Below, one piece after another: positions 1-8,841 of a DNA stretch of 61,847 bases; position 1 is the first letter of the stretch; every line of letters begins with the position of its first letter. The translations under genes and the position numbers were made by a program. The stretch spans positions 1 through 61,847 of the forward strand of contig SUYL01000046.1 in NCBI GenBank assembly GCA_015060445.1, in the 5' to 3' direction. Below the pieces are notes generated by a model. The model was not told the origin of the DNA. It saw nothing but the letters and a program-made list of their open reading frames with translations, and searched no databases. The stretch is from Bacteroidales bacterium (lineage in GTDB: Bacteria; Bacteroidota; Bacteroidia; Bacteroidales; UBA932).

Positions 1-764
1 TTAAAGTTGGTGACGAGGTTGAGGCAAGCATCCTTACCCTTGACAGAGAGGAGAGAAAGATGTCTCTTGGTATCAAACAGCTTAAAGCAGATCCATGGGC
101 TAACATCAGCGAGAAATATCCTGTAGGTTCAAAACACAGCGCAGTTGTAAGAAACTTCACAAACTTTGGTGTGTTTGTAGAGCTTGAGGAGGGTGTTGAC
201 GGTCTTGTACACATCAGCGACCTTTCATGGACCAAGAAAGTTAAACATCCATCTGAGTTCACTGCAATTGGTGAGAAACTTGAGGTAGTTGTTCTTGAGA
301 TTGATGCTGAGAACAGAAGATTGAGCCTTGGCCACAAACAGTTGGAGGAGAATCCTTGGGATGTATTTGAGACTGTATTCACTGTAGGTTCAGTTCACGA
401 GGGTACTGTAGTTTCATTCAACGAGAAAGGTGCAAATGTAGCACTTTCATACGGTATTGAGGGATTTGCTCCTGCAAAGGCTCTTGTTAAAGAGGACGGT
501 ACAACTGCAAAGGCAGAGGAGAAACTTGACTTCAAAGTTGTAGAGTTCAACAAATCAAACAAGAAAATTGTTCTTTCTCACTCAAGAATTGCAGAGGATG
601 CAAAGAAAGAGGTAGAGGCTAAAGAGAACAAGGAGAAGGCAGCAGAGGCTGAGTCAACTCAGAAGGCTGTTAAGAAAATCAAAGCCAACATTGAGAAAAC
701 TACTCTTGGTGACATTGACGCTCTTGCAGCTCTAAAAAGCGAGATGGAGAAATCTTCAAAATAA
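1..764 (+). CDS. rpsA: 30S ribosomal protein S1, C-terminal part (5' end outside the window)
   Basis: S1 binds mRNA on the 30S subunit during translation initiation. The reading frame is open from base 3, and the residues before the first in-window ATG (VGDEVEASILTLDREERK) are the end of an S1 repeat, so the gene is cut by the window edge. Two complete S1 (OB-fold) repeats follow, one around YPVGSKHSAVVRNFTNFGVF and one around FTVGSVHEGTVVSFNEKGAN. After them comes a Lys/Glu/Ala-rich tail of about 60 residues. The next gene starts 3 bases after the stop. Low-complexity charged tails are common on S1 proteins of this phylum. Confidence 0.95.
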   Translation, partial: KVGDEVEASILTLDREERKMSLGIKQLKADPWANISEKYPVGSKHSAVVRNFTNFGVFVELEEGVDGLVHISDLSWTKKVKHPSEFTAIGEKLEVVVLEIDAENRRLSLGHKQLEENPWDVFETVFTVGSVHEGTVVSFNEKGANVALSYGIEGFAPAKALVKEDGTTAKAEEKLDFKVVEFNKSNKKIVLSHSRIAEDAKKEVEAKENKEKAAEAESTQKAVKKIKANIEKTTLGDIDALAALKSEMEKSSK

Positions 765-767
765 TTG

Positions 768-1733
768 ATGGAATTTTCATTTCTGACAATGGGAACGGCT
801 TCGGCCCTTCCCACTGCCAACCGATACCCAAGCGCTCACATCCTTACGGTTCGTGAGCGCTTGTTCTTGATAGACTGCGGAGAGGGGGCTCAGATGCAGA
901 TGCGCAAGTTTGGGGTATCGTTTGCCAAGATAGACCACATATTCATTTCCCACCTCCACGGAGACCATCTGTTTGGCCTCTTCGGATTGTTGTCAACTAT
1001 GGCAATGGCGGGAAGGAGTGGTGATCTGCACATTTATGCACCTGAATCTTTCGGGAGGATACTCTCTTTCTTTATGGAAGAGTTTGGGGAGGGAATCAAA
1101 TATAAAATTGATTTCCATCCTGTAAAATGCAAGGAACCTGTGCAGATATTTGACTCCCGACAACTGGAAGTGTTTGCTTTCCCTCTGGTGCACAGGGGGG
1201 AGACATACGGTTTCATCTTTAAGGAGAAAACTCCGCAACTGAATGTGCATAAGCATCTTATTGGGCCTCACAATCTTTCCCTCTACGATATAGCAAGATT
1301 GAAGGAGGGAAATGACCTTGTACGCACTGCAACTTTTACAGATGAGGACGGTTCTGTAGTTGAGTATGAGGAGACATTGAAGAATGAGGATTTTACATAT
1401 CTTCCCTACAAGCCGCGCTCTTTTGCCTATTGTACAGACACTATGCCTTTCAGGAGGCTTGCCGGCTGGATAAAGGGTGTGGATATGATTTACCACGATT
1501 CAACCTATACAAAAGAGTATGAAGATCTGGCAAAATCCACTCTCCATTCAACTTCTGCGGCTGCCGCTTGTTGTGCTATAGAGGCAGGTGCTAAAAAACT
1601 TGTTCTCGGCCATTATTCATCCAGGTATAAATCTCTGGATACTATGTTGGAAGAGGCTAAAGCCATCTTCCCTGAGACATACCTTGCCAAGGAGGGTATG
1701 AAATTTGAAATAGAACTGGAAAAATTCAAATAG
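768..1733 (+). CDS. rnz: Ribonuclease Z (tRNA 3' endonuclease)
   Basis: Cuts the 3' trailer from tRNA precursors. The product is 321 residues, usual for the short RNase Z form. The metallo-beta-lactamase metal site is visible as SHLHGDHLFGL near residue 60; further metal ligands lie in YHDSTY and in LVLGHYSSRY near the C-terminus. I place the start at the ATG at 768, because a TTG one codon earlier would only add one Met-like residue directly abutting the rpsA stop. It follows rpsA by 3 bases and precedes the S41 protease by 9, so the three genes are probably co-transcribed. Confidence 0.95.
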   Translation: MEFSFLTMGTASALPTANRYPSAHILTVRERLFLIDCGEGAQMQMRKFGVSFAKIDHIFISHLHGDHLFGLFGLLSTMAMAGRSGDLHIYAPESFGRILSFFMEEFGEGIKYKIDFHPVKCKEPVQIFDSRQLEVFAFPLVHRGETYGFIFKEKTPQLNVHKHLIGPHNLSLYDIARLKEGNDLVRTATFTDEDGSVVEYEETLKNEDFTYLPYKPRSFAYCTDTMPFRRLAGWIKGVDMIYHDSTYTKEYEDLAKSTLHSTSAAAACCAIEAGAKKLVLGHYSSRYKSLDTMLEEAKAIFPETYLAKEGMKFEIELEKFK

Positions 1734-1742
1734 AGACATTAT

Positions 1743-3317
1743 ATGGTTAAGTCAGGTACAACTCTAATTCTTTTGATTGCGCTGTTATTTACGTTTTCAA
1801 GTGCAAATGGCCAGAGCAGTGTTTCAGCCAATGCCAACAAGATAGGTCAGACACTGTTTTATATTGAGAGGCTGTATCTCGACACGGCCAATATTGAGCG
1901 CCTTACAGACAATGCTCTGGTTTCCATAATGAAGGAACTGGATCCCCATTCCTCTTATATCTCAAAGAAGGATATACAGGCAATGAACGAGCCTCTGCAA
2001 GGAAATTTTGATGGTATTGGGGTTGAGTTTGCCCTTATTAATGACACCCTTACAATCAATTCAACAATTCCCGGTGGCCCATCAGAGAAGGTTGGCATTA
2101 GGGCTGGCGATAAGATTGTTGCAGTTGACGGTGAGGTGATATCGGGAACAGGTCTTACAATAGAGAGGGTACACAAATATCTGAGGGGGCCAAAAGGTAC
2201 CAAGGTTAAGGTTTCCGTTGTTAGGCGTGGTGTACAGGAGCCTCTGGAGTTTGTAATTACCAGAGACAAGATTCCTTTGAACAGCATTGATTCATATTAT
2301 ATGATTGGCGACGGTATAGTTTATCTGCGCCTTACCCGCTTTGCAGCCACTTCATATAAGGAAATGCTTGAAGCACTGAGTTCTTTGAAGGTTATGCCAA
2401 AGGGAATTATTCTTGATTTCAGAGGGAATCCCGGCGGCTATCTTATGGCAGCAATCCAGATTGCCAATGAGTTTCTGGAGGAAGGGGAGTTGATTGTATA
2501 TACCGAGGGGCGTACAGTAAAGAAAATGGAGGATCATGCCAACGGTAGCGGTATACTCCAGAATGTCCCTGTTGCAATACTTATAGATGAAAACTCTGCA
2601 TCTGCCAGCGAGATAGTTTCAGGGGCCATACAGGATTGGGACAGGGGTACCATTATTGGACGCAGGTCTTTTGGAAAAGGTCTGGTACAGCAGCAACTCC
2701 CTCTTCCCGACGGTTCTGCATTGAGACTCACCGTTGCCCGATACCATACTCCGAGTGGAAGGGTAATACAGAGTCCGTACGAGGAGGGGAAGAAGGATGA
2801 GTACTACAAAAAACTTATGGAAAGGTACAGCAGAGGGGAGAGTTTCAGCAAGGACAGCATCCATTTTGCAGATTCGCTTGTATTCAAGACACTTAAGAAG
2901 GGACGTACCGTGTATGGTGGAGGCGGCATTATGCCGGATATCTTCATTCCTCAGGATACATCGCACTATACCCCTTTCTATGGGGAGATTCTCCGTAAAG
3001 GGCTCCTTACAGACTATATGAATGAGTATTCCGACAAACACAGGAGTGATATCCTTAAGAAATACCCTTCATTCAGGTCCTTTGAGAACAAGTTTGTTGT
3101 TTCAGACAAGGATATTGCAGATTTCCTTGCCTATTGTGCATCCAAAGGGGTAAAACCTGCGGAGGGTGATATGGAAATTTCCGGCGCTGAGATAAGAAGG
3201 AATTTTAAAGGGCTGATAATACGCTCTGTATACAGTTTCAGCAATTTTATAGAGTTCCTTAACAAGGAGGACAAGGAGGTCCTTAAAGCGGTGGAGGTGC
3301 TTACCAAAGGGGAATAA
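1743..3317 (+). CDS. S41-family C-terminal processing protease (secreted, PDZ domain)
   Basis: A periplasmic carboxyl-terminal processing protease of 524 residues. It begins with a signal peptide (about residues 1-23, ending near ANGQ). A PDZ domain follows at roughly residues 85-175 (carboxylate-binding region near GIGVEFALINDTL). The catalytic domain has the serine in DENSASASEIVSGA and the lysine in RSFGKGLVQQ, the Ser-Lys dyad of the family. A C-terminal extension of about 150 residues follows. Such proteases trim or degrade envelope proteins; the substrate here is unknown. The gene lies 9 bases after rnz and its stop is directly followed by the terminator of the convergent SRP RNA gene. 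Confidence 0.9.
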   Translation: MVKSGTTLILLIALLFTFSSANGQSSVSANANKIGQTLFYIERLYLDTANIERLTDNALVSIMKELDPHSSYISKKDIQAMNEPLQGNFDGIGVEFALINDTLTINSTIPGGPSEKVGIRAGDKIVAVDGEVISGTGLTIERVHKYLRGPKGTKVKVSVVRRGVQEPLEFVITRDKIPLNSIDSYYMIGDGIVYLRLTRFAATSYKEMLEALSSLKVMPKGIILDFRGNPGGYLMAAIQIANEFLEEGELIVYTEGRTVKKMEDHANGSGILQNVPVAILIDENSASASEIVSGAIQDWDRGTIIGRRSFGKGLVQQQLPLPDGSALRLTVARYHTPSGRVIQSPYEEGKKDEYYKKLMERYSRGESFSKDSIHFADSLVFKTLKKGRTVYGGGGIMPDIFIPQDTSHYTPFYGEILRKGLLTDYMNEYSDKHRSDILKKYPSFRSFENKFVVSDKDIADFLAYCASKGVKPAEGDMEISGAEIRRNFKGLIIRSVYSFSNFIEFLNKEDKEVLKAVEVLTKGE

Positions 3318-3322
3318 AAAAA

Positions 3323-3419
3323 GGGTAAGCTTAATATATCGCACCGCTACAACCGCATACCCTTGCTGCCTTCCGGCCCTGGGGGAGTTTTGCAGGAGCT
3401 GGTCGTATATGACTTACCC
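3323..3419 (-). ncRNA. ffs: Signal recognition particle RNA, small bacterial type (4.5S)
   Basis: The minus strand carries the invariant SRP domain IV segment AGGGCCGGAAGGCAGCAAGG in a hairpin, including the GGAA tetraloop and the symmetric loop bound by the Ffh M domain. The ends GGGTAAG (3413-3419) and CTTACCC (3323-3329) pair to close a rod of about 97 nt. A run of T follows the 3' end on the minus strand. This is the short form without the Alu domain. The protein partner Ffh is encoded at 59344-60690. Ends are set from pairing and from the promoter, and are good to about 2 nt. Confidence 0.93.
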
Positions 3420-3424
3420 GGGCA

Positions 3425-3455
3425 CAAAGGTAAGAAAATTTATTAATATCCCAAA
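3425..3455 (-). promoter_or_regulatory. Promoter of the SRP RNA gene
   Basis: On the minus strand a TTTG (-33 box, 3452-3455) is separated by exactly 19 nt from TACCTTTG (-7 box, 3425-3432). This is the Bacteroidetes consensus. The RNA's first paired base is 3419, six bases beyond the box. This gives an internal ruler for transcript starts elsewhere in the window. Confidence 0.85.
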
Positions 3456-3465
3456 TGAAAAATAT

Positions 3466-3493
3466 CGGGTGACCTTTTTTGATTGGTCACCCG
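3466..3493 (-). terminator. Terminator-like hairpin after cdd
   Basis: Perfect 9-bp stem CGGGTGACC (3466-3474) / GGTCACCCG (3485-3493) with a 10-nt loop. It lies 40 bases after the cdd stop and just before the SRP RNA promoter on the same strand. It is followed on the minus strand by ATATTTTTC, so it probably ends cdd transcription. Confidence 0.7.
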
Positions 3494-3532
3494 TCCTGTT
3501 TTTTATACTTCGGCGTTTCCCGGGATTCCGTA

Positions 3533-4012
3533 TTATTGGGAAAGATTCCCGAAAGAGAATGGGAGCAATGTGTCAACAGAACCAAATACCTGTATCTTGC
3601 CGGCAGACCCTACAATTATTTTGATTGGACTGCCGGAGCGCTTCTGGCTCTCCACCATAACCTGTATGCATGCTGCGCAAGGGTATGTCAAATCTGCAGT
3701 AATTTTTCCATTCTGTTTTGCTGCAATTGCAATGGCCTTTACCGGTTCATTCGGGTACATGTGGTGAGCAGCAAAAAGGGCAACCCTCTCTGCACATAAT
3801 CCCGACGGAGATGCGGCATTTTCCTGGTTTGAACCTGTTACAACCTCTCCGTTGCCCATGAGGACAGCGGCACCTACATTGAATTTTGAGTATGGTGCAT
3901 ATGAGGATGATGTTGCCTGTATGGCCTTTTCAAGCAACGTCTTCTCCAATTGGGGCAGTTCTTCTGCGCAATTGTATTCAGTGTAGTTAATAATGATGTT
4001 TTTTTCTTCCAT
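3533..4012 (-). CDS. cdd: Cytidine deaminase
   Basis: Hydrolytically deaminates cytidine or deoxycytidine for pyrimidine salvage. About 159 residues. The substrate-binding segment YAPYSKFNVGAA, the catalytic CAER in SGLCAERVALFA, and the second zinc site PCAACIQVMVE are all present. The usual Arg-Gln after the last zinc cysteine (CRQ) is CIQ here, a mild departure. The frame extends to a TTG at 4033, but that codon is inside the -7 box TATCTTTG, so the ATG at 4012 is the likely start. It diverges from the glucosaminidase gene. Confidence 0.9.
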   Translation of the reverse strand: MEEKNIIINYTEYNCAEELPQLEKTLLEKAIQATSSSYAPYSKFNVGAAVLMGNGEVVTGSNQENAASPSGLCAERVALFAAHHMYPNEPVKAIAIAAKQNGKITADLTYPCAACIQVMVESQKRSGSPIKIIVGSAGKIQVFGSVDTLLPFSFGNLSQ

Positions 4013-4030
4013 ACCGCATTTCTCTTTGTA

Positions 4031-4057
4031 CAAAGATACATTTTATTATTACCTTTG
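4031..4057. promoter_or_regulatory. Divergent promoter pair, cdd (-) and glucosaminidase (+)
   Basis: The minus strand has TATCTTTG at 4031-4038 for cdd. The plus strand has TACCTTTG at 4050-4057 for the gene starting at 4063. By the SRP RNA ruler the plus-strand transcript would begin at or next to its ATG. Confidence 0.75.
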
Positions 4058-4062
4058 TTTGT

Positions 4063-4935
4063 ATGAGAACAAGAATTTTTATACTGTTTCTGCTCATGTA
4101 CATTTTACCTGTGCATGCATTGTATTCGCAGAAACTCACCAGAGCCCAGTACATAGAGAAATACAAGGATATTGCCATGCGTCAGATGCACAGGCACAAG
4201 ATACCTGCAAGCATTATACTTGCCCAGGGATGTCTTGAATCCAACAACGGCAATTCTGCCCTTGCCAGAAAGGCCAACAACCATTTTGGAATAAAGTGCC
4301 ATGACGGCTGGAAGGGGAAGAAATTCAAACAGGATGACGACAAGAGAAACGAGTGTTTCAGAAGGTATGACAATGCAATGGATTCCTATACAGACCATTC
4401 ATATTTTCTCACTTCCCGTTCCCGCTACAACTCCCTGTTTGATCTCCCAATTACAGACTACAAAGGGTGGGCACACGGCCTTAAGGCTGCCGGGTATGCT
4501 ACCAATCCCAAATATGCCCAACTCCTTATAGATATCATTGAGGAGTATAAACTATATAAATACGATACCGGCGAGGCTTATCATAAATCCAGGGGAGAGG
4601 CCAAGGCGGAAAAGAGGGCTGAAAAACTGCAGAAGAAGCGTCTGAGACTTGAGAGAAAGGCGGCAAAGGCAGCAAAGAGGGCCCAGAAGGCCAATTACAA
4701 ATATTACGAATTTACCGGTGAGACTCCTCAGACAACTGTAGAGACTCTTGAGAAGGCTGTCCAGCCCCCAAAAGGTGATCCCGTACCTGCTTCTGTCTCT
4801 TATAAGGTAAAGAAGGGGGATACCCTTTATTCCATTGCCCGTAAGCACGGTGTCTCTGTTGATGATATCAGCAGATTGAATCCGGGTATCAAGGCCAATG
4901 AACTTAAGATAGGTACTGAACTGAGAATCAAATGA
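4063..4935 (+). CDS. Secreted peptidoglycan N-acetylglucosaminidase (GH73) with LysM domain
   Basis: Predicted to cleave peptidoglycan glycan strands in the periplasm or at the cell surface. 290 residues. It has an N-terminal signal peptide (to about residue 23) and a GH73 domain at about residues 25-165, with the catalytic-region glutamate in AQGCLESNNGNSALA and the segments NNHFGIKCH and AGYATNPKYAQ. A Lys/Arg-rich linker at about 175-215 follows. The protein ends with a single LysM at about 245-290 (KKGDTLYSIARKHGVSVDDI) that should hold it to glycan. It overlaps mltG by 4 bases, which links two glycan-strand-cutting enzymes in one operon. Confidence 0.9.
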   Translation: MRTRIFILFLLMYILPVHALYSQKLTRAQYIEKYKDIAMRQMHRHKIPASIILAQGCLESNNGNSALARKANNHFGIKCHDGWKGKKFKQDDDKRNECFRRYDNAMDSYTDHSYFLTSRSRYNSLFDLPITDYKGWAHGLKAAGYATNPKYAQLLIDIIEEYKLYKYDTGEAYHKSRGEAKAEKRAEKLQKKRLRLERKAAKAAKRAQKANYKYYEFTGETPQTTVETLEKAVQPPKGDPVPASVSYKVKKGDTLYSIARKHGVSVDDISRLNPGIKANELKIGTELRIK

Positions 4936-5945
4936 AGAAGATAATTTTCTATATTGTTATAGGTGCAATCTTTGGTGCCGCAACATTCATTGTTCCCCGC
5001 TACCTTAATGAATCAAAAAAATCAGTAGGGGAGAAGAGTGTCCTCTTTATCCCTTTGGATGCATCTTATAGCCAGGTGCTGGATTCTGTTTCAACTGCAG
5101 TCATGCATATGGAATCATTCAATAAGGTAGCCTCCAGAGCCAATCTGGAGAGTACATTCAAACCGGGAAGATATGTTTTTACTCCCGACAATTCCAACAA
5201 GGATATTGTAAGGATGCTCCAGCACGGGTGGCAGTCCCCTATGATGCTTACGTTGAGTGGAAATATAAGGGGGATGGAGAAATTGTCGGGAATATTGGGG
5301 AAAAAACTTGCATGTGATTCTGCAGAGTTTGCACAATATTTTGCATCTGAAGAAGTATGGAAGGATAATGGTTTTGAAAAGGAGACTTTTATGGCAATGT
5401 TCCTTCCAAATACTTATGAAGTGTATTGGACAATCACTCCAGGGAAGTTTGTTGAGAGGATGAAGAAGGAGTATGACAAGTTCTGGAATGAGGGCCGTCT
5501 TGAAAAGGCAAAGGCAATTGGACTTTCGCCTGTGGAGGTTTCCATTTTGGCATCTATTGTGTGTGAGGAGACCAATTATACCCCTGAAATGCCCCGTGTG
5601 GCGGGTGTATATATGAACAGGCTTAATAAAGGGATGAAATTGGATGCAGACCCTACAGTTAAGTTTGCTTTGGGAGACCCTTCAATAAGGAGGATTTTGT
5701 TCAGACACCTTGAGGTTGATTCACCCTACAATACTTACCTTTATGCCGGTTTGCCTCCGGGGCCAATTACCATTCCAAGTATAAGGGGTATTGATGCGGT
5801 GCTTGATTATGAGCATCATAATTATTTGTATTTTTGTGCCAATGCCAATATGGACGGCACACACAAGTTTGCCGGGACCCTTAGTGAACACAACAGAAAT
5901 GCAAGGGCATACCAGGCGGCTTTGAATAAATTGAAGATAAGATAG
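4932..5945 (+). CDS. mltG: Endolytic murein transglycosylase MltG (YceG-like)
   Basis: An inner-membrane lytic transglycosylase that cuts nascent glycan strands and so terminates their polymerisation. 337 residues with an N-terminal membrane anchor (about residues 3-24), a LysM-like region and the YceG catalytic domain. The catalytic glutamate lies in [20 protein letters not shown], and the conserved motifs [11 protein letters not shown] and [16 protein letters not shown] are intact. The start overlaps the previous stop (ATGA) and mnmA begins 2 bases after its stop. Confidence 0.92.
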   Translation: MKKIIFYIVIGAIFGAATFIVPRYLNESKKSVGEKSVLFIPLDASYSQVLDSVSTAVMHMESFNKVASRANLESTFKPGRYVFTPDNSNKDIVRMLQHGWQSPMMLTLSGNIRGMEKLSGILGKKLACDSAEFAQYFASEEVWKDNGFEKETFMAMFLPNTYEVYWTITPGKFVERMKKEYDKFWNEGRLEKAKAIGLSPVEVSILASIVCEETNYTPEMPRVAGVYMNRLNKGMKLDADPTVKFALGDPSIRRILFRHLEVDSPYNTYLYAGLPPGPITIPSIRGIDAVLDYEHHNYLYFCANANMDGTHKFAGTLSEHNRNARAYQAALNKLKIR

Positions 5946-5947
5946 AT

Positions 5948-7222
5948 ATGAGAATAGCAGTAGGATTGTCGGGAGGAGTGGACTCCAGTGTTGCCGCCCT
6001 TTTGCTCAAGAGGGCAGGGCATGATGTGGTTGCTTTGTTTATGCAGAACTGGCATGACACAACAGGAACCCTCCATGGTGACTGTGAGTGGGAAGAGGAC
6101 CGTTTTGTGGCTGAAATGGTTGCCAAGAAACTGGATATCCCTTTCCACTTTGTGGATTTGAGCGACATTTACCGGCAGAAAGTGGTTGACTATATGTTCT
6201 CCGAATATGAGAAAGGGCGTACCCCCAATCCTGATGTGTTGTGCAACAGGGAGATAAAGTTTGATGCTTTCCTCAAATGTGCCCTCGACCTTAACGTAGA
6301 TTATGTGGCCACAGGGCATTACTGCAAGAAGGATGAGTTTGTAAATGAGAAAGGGGAGAAGATTTACAGGATTCTTGCAGGTGATGACAAGAACAAGGAT
6401 CAGAGTTATTTCCTTTGCCAACTCTCTCAGGAACAGTTGTCAAAGGCACTCTTCCCCATAGGTGATATAGATAAACCTGAGGTGCGCCGTCTTGCCAAGG
6501 AGGCCGGACTTCCAAGTGCCGAGAAAAAGGATTCACAGGGTATTTGCTTTGTGGGGAAAGTGGATTTGCCCGTATTTCTGCAGCAGAAACTCAAGGCTAA
6601 GGAGGGAAATGTTGTGGAGATTTTTGCAACACAGCAGGAGAGGGAGCCGTATACCCAGGCTGCCTTGAAAGCAGGGGATTGTGTGGCTGATCTTGAGGGA
6701 AATGTCATTGCCCGGACAAATGTGCTTGGTGAGAATTATGCCGATTATTCTTCTGAGGAACTTGTCTCTATGGCTGAACCGCACTGCTATACTCCAGAGG
6801 ATGGCAAAATTATAGGCAAACATACAGGAGCCCAATTCTATACAATAGGGCAGAGGAGAGGGTTGAATATTGGAGGGCATAAGGAGTCCATTTTCATTAT
6901 TTCAATTGATATTGAGTCCAATACAATTTATGTTGGTGAGGGACACTCTCATCCTGGACTTTACAGGAAGGGGTTGAAAATAGACAATTCCGAGATTCAT
7001 TGGATACGTGAGGATCTGGTCATGGAGATTGGAGAGCGCAGGAGGTACATGGTAAGGATACGTTACAGGCAGCCTCTCCAGCAGGCAACTCTCTACAGGG
7101 AGGAAGATGGTTTGTACATTATCTTTGACAAGCCTCAGAGGGGCATTTCTGCCGGACAGTTTGCTGCATGGTACACCCCTGGTGATGAAGAGATGATAGG
7201 AAGCGGTGTAATTTCCCGATAA
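5948..7222 (+). CDS. mnmA: tRNA-uridine 2-sulfurtransferase (2-thiouridine-34 synthase) MnmA
   Basis: Adenylates U34 of the Lys, Glu and Gln tRNAs and replaces the 2-oxygen by sulfur. The PP-loop is [15 protein letters not shown]. The two catalytic cysteines are in [13 protein letters not shown] and [10 protein letters not shown], and the C-terminal part starts near [19 protein letters not shown]. The protein is 424 residues, longer than the usual 350-370. Extra sequence lies between GNVVEI and [11 protein letters not shown] (about residues 222-290). That region has no repeats and looks lineage-specific rather than damaged. The start ATG is 2 bases after mltG. Confidence 0.93.
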   Translation: MRIAVGLSGGVDSSVAALLLKRAGHDVVALFMQNWHDTTGTLHGDCEWEEDRFVAEMVAKKLDIPFHFVDLSDIYRQKVVDYMFSEYEKGRTPNPDVLCNREIKFDAFLKCALDLNVDYVATGHYCKKDEFVNEKGEKIYRILAGDDKNKDQSYFLCQLSQEQLSKALFPIGDIDKPEVRRLAKEAGLPSAEKKDSQGICFVGKVDLPVFLQQKLKAKEGNVVEIFATQQEREPYTQAALKAGDCVADLEGNVIARTNVLGENYADYSSEELVSMAEPHCYTPEDGKIIGKHTGAQFYTIGQRRGLNIGGHKESIFIISIDIESNTIYVGEGHSHPGLYRKGLKIDNSEIHWIREDLVMEIGERRRYMVRIRYRQPLQQATLYREEDGLYIIFDKPQRGISAGQFAAWYTPGDEEMIGSGVISR

Positions 7223-7251
7223 GTCAAATGGGGAAGCCCAATCTGGCTTGT

Positions 7252-8043
7252 TCAGAATTCCAGTTGCAGACCGTCGTAGGCAGGAATGACATTGGCCGGC
7301 AGAGTTTCAAGCAGATCCTTGTGCCTTCCTATCTGGTGTGACATATGTGTGAGGCAGTTGCGTGGAGCGGCTGCCTTTTCAATTATTGCCAGTGCTTCCT
7401 GCAGTGAGAAATGGGAGATATGCTTCTCTTTCCTCACAGTGTTTATTATAAGGAGGTCCAGCCCCTGAAGTTTTTGAAATTCCTCTTGGGGTATGCTGCT
7501 CCCGTCTGTGATATATGCCATTTTCCCGAATCTGAATCCCAGGATTGGCAGTTTGTAGTGAAATACCCTTATTGGGGTTATTTCCAAGGTTTTTACAGTT
7601 CCGTCGGGAAGAGTCTTTGTTATTGTAAAAGGGTTTTCATCTATGGTGTGCAGGATGTAGTCGGGTACTCCAGGGTATTTGTATTCTGCAAATGCGTAGG
7701 AATATTCCATTTTAAGTGATTCCTGTACGAGGGTTTCTGCATATATTGGGAATGCGGCCTTGCGGAAGTAGTTGAATGCCCTTATGTCATCCAAACCCCC
7801 AGTGTGGTCTTTGTGCTGGTGTGTAAGGAGTACTGCATCAATGTCTGTGATGTTTTCACGCAGCATCTGCTGACGGAAGTCGGGACCGCAGTCTATAAGG
7901 ATGCGGAATCCCTCTGTCTCAACAAGTGCCGAGGTGCGGAGCCTGTTGTCCCTCGGGTCTTCTGATTTGCAAACATGGCAATTGCACCCTATCATGGGTA
8001 CGCCCTGTGATGTTCCTGTTCCTAAAAATGTGATTTTTCCCAT
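7252..8043 (-). CDS. Metallo-beta-lactamase-fold hydrolase (PhnP-like phosphodiesterase)
   Basis: 263 residues with the metal-binding motif THQHKDHTGGLDD near residue 76. The N-terminal signature GTGTSQGVPMIGCNC and a Cys pair (CNCHVC) resemble PhnP-type cyclic phosphodiesterases. Further ligands include CGPDFR and the C-terminal THMSHQIGRH. No phosphonate genes are nearby, so the true substrate is unknown; another small phosphodiester is possible. It converges with mnmA and diverges from the methylase at 8082. Its -7 box ends 4 bases before the ATG. Confidence 0.8.
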   Translation of the reverse strand: MGKITFLGTGTSQGVPMIGCNCHVCKSEDPRDNRLRTSALVETEGFRILIDCGPDFRQQMLRENITDIDAVLLTHQHKDHTGGLDDIRAFNYFRKAAFPIYAETLVQESLKMEYSYAFAEYKYPGVPDYILHTIDENPFTITKTLPDGTVKTLEITPIRVFHYKLPILGFRFGKMAYITDGSSIPQEEFQKLQGLDLLIINTVRKEKHISHFSLQEALAIIEKAAAPRNCLTHMSHQIGRHKDLLETLPANVIPAYDGLQLEF

Positions 8044-8047
8044 ACTG

Positions 8048-8075
8048 CAAAGTTAGATAATTTTCCCTACCTTTG
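8048..8075. promoter_or_regulatory. Divergent promoter pair with boxes almost touching both start codons
   Basis: TAACTTTG on the minus strand at 8048-8055 lies 4 nt from the ATG at 8043. TACCTTTG on the plus strand at 8068-8075 lies 6 nt from the ATG at 8082. Both transcripts should begin at or beside the start codon. Confidence 0.75.
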
Positions 8076-8081
8076 CCCCCT

Positions 8082-8789
8082 ATGAGCAGTGGAAAATTAT
8101 ATCTTATTCCATCCCCCCTGGGGGATAACGATCCTGCAGAGGTAATTCCCTCTTATGTGCTGGATCTTCTCAAGAATATTAACCATTATGTGGTTGAAGA
8201 GTTCAGAACTGTGCGCAGGTATCTTTCGAGGGCTGGTTTGCGCGGTTCCATTGAACAGTTGCAGATGTATGAACTTAATGAACATACTCCTGTTTCACAG
8301 ATAGAGAGTTATGTGAAGATTTTGCTTGATGGTAATGATGTGGGGCTGATTTCTGAAGCAGGTCTCCCTGCTGTAGCCGACCCCGGGGCCCAGTTGGTTG
8401 ACCTTGCCCATAGGCATGGTATTGAAGTATGCCCTTTGGTTGGCCCTTCTTCATTGATGATGGCCCTTATGGGGAGCGGCCTTAACGGACAGTGCTTTGC
8501 CTTTACCGGTTATCTTCCTGTCAAGCCTGAGGAACGCAAGGCAAAGATAAAATTGATTGAGAAAGTTTCTGTACAGTTGAAGCAGAGCCAGATAATTATT
8601 GAAACCCCTTACCGCAACGGACAATTGTTCTCGGATATGTTGGCTGTATGTTCTCCACGCACCCGCATTTGTGTTGCTGCAGATATAACTCTTCCAACTC
8701 AAACCATTGTAACTAAAGATGTTGCAGAGTGGCGTAAGGCTAAATTTGAAATAGGTAAGCGGCCTTGTGTTTTTGTTTTATTGGGATAA
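8082..8789 (+). CDS. SAM-dependent methyltransferase, RsmI/tetrapyrrole-methylase family
   Basis: 235 residues. It has the family motifs SEAGLPAVADPGAQLVDLA and GPSSLMMALMGSGLNGQCF (SAM-binding loops), FTGYLP, and IETPYRN. It is shorter than RsmI (16S rRNA C1402 2'-O-methyltransferase, about 280 residues) and lacks the usual N-terminal LYVVGTPIGN form, reading LYLIPSPLGD instead. This is the Bacteroidetes RsmI-like subgroup, and rRNA methylation is an inference. I use the ATG at 8082; an upstream CTG/TTG-type start would lie inside the -7 box. Confidence 0.8.
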   Translation: MSSGKLYLIPSPLGDNDPAEVIPSYVLDLLKNINHYVVEEFRTVRRYLSRAGLRGSIEQLQMYELNEHTPVSQIESYVKILLDGNDVGLISEAGLPAVADPGAQLVDLAHRHGIEVCPLVGPSSLMMALMGSGLNGQCFAFTGYLPVKPEERKAKIKLIEKVSVQLKQSQIIIETPYRNGQLFSDMLAVCSPRTRICVAADITLPTQTIVTKDVAEWRKAKFEIGKRPCVFVLLG

Positions 8790-8806
8790 AGTCGGTGACC
8801 GACTTT
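8788..8806. repeat. 19-bp palindrome AAAGTCGGTGACCGACTTT
   Basis: Perfect 9-bp arms around a single central base, overlapping the stop codon region of the methylase and followed by TTAAAAATAAATTTTTTT. It may act as a terminator. Near-identical palindromes occur at 23591-23624 and 55233-55251. Confidence 0.8.
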
Positions 8807-8841
8807 TAAAAATAAATTTTTTTATTTGAATTATTTTTTGT

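Noticed and set aside
3409-3799. Plus-strand ORFs overlapping the SRP RNA and cdd
   Set aside because: They are antisense to a recognised RNA gene and a recognised cytidine deaminase gene, with no family resemblance.
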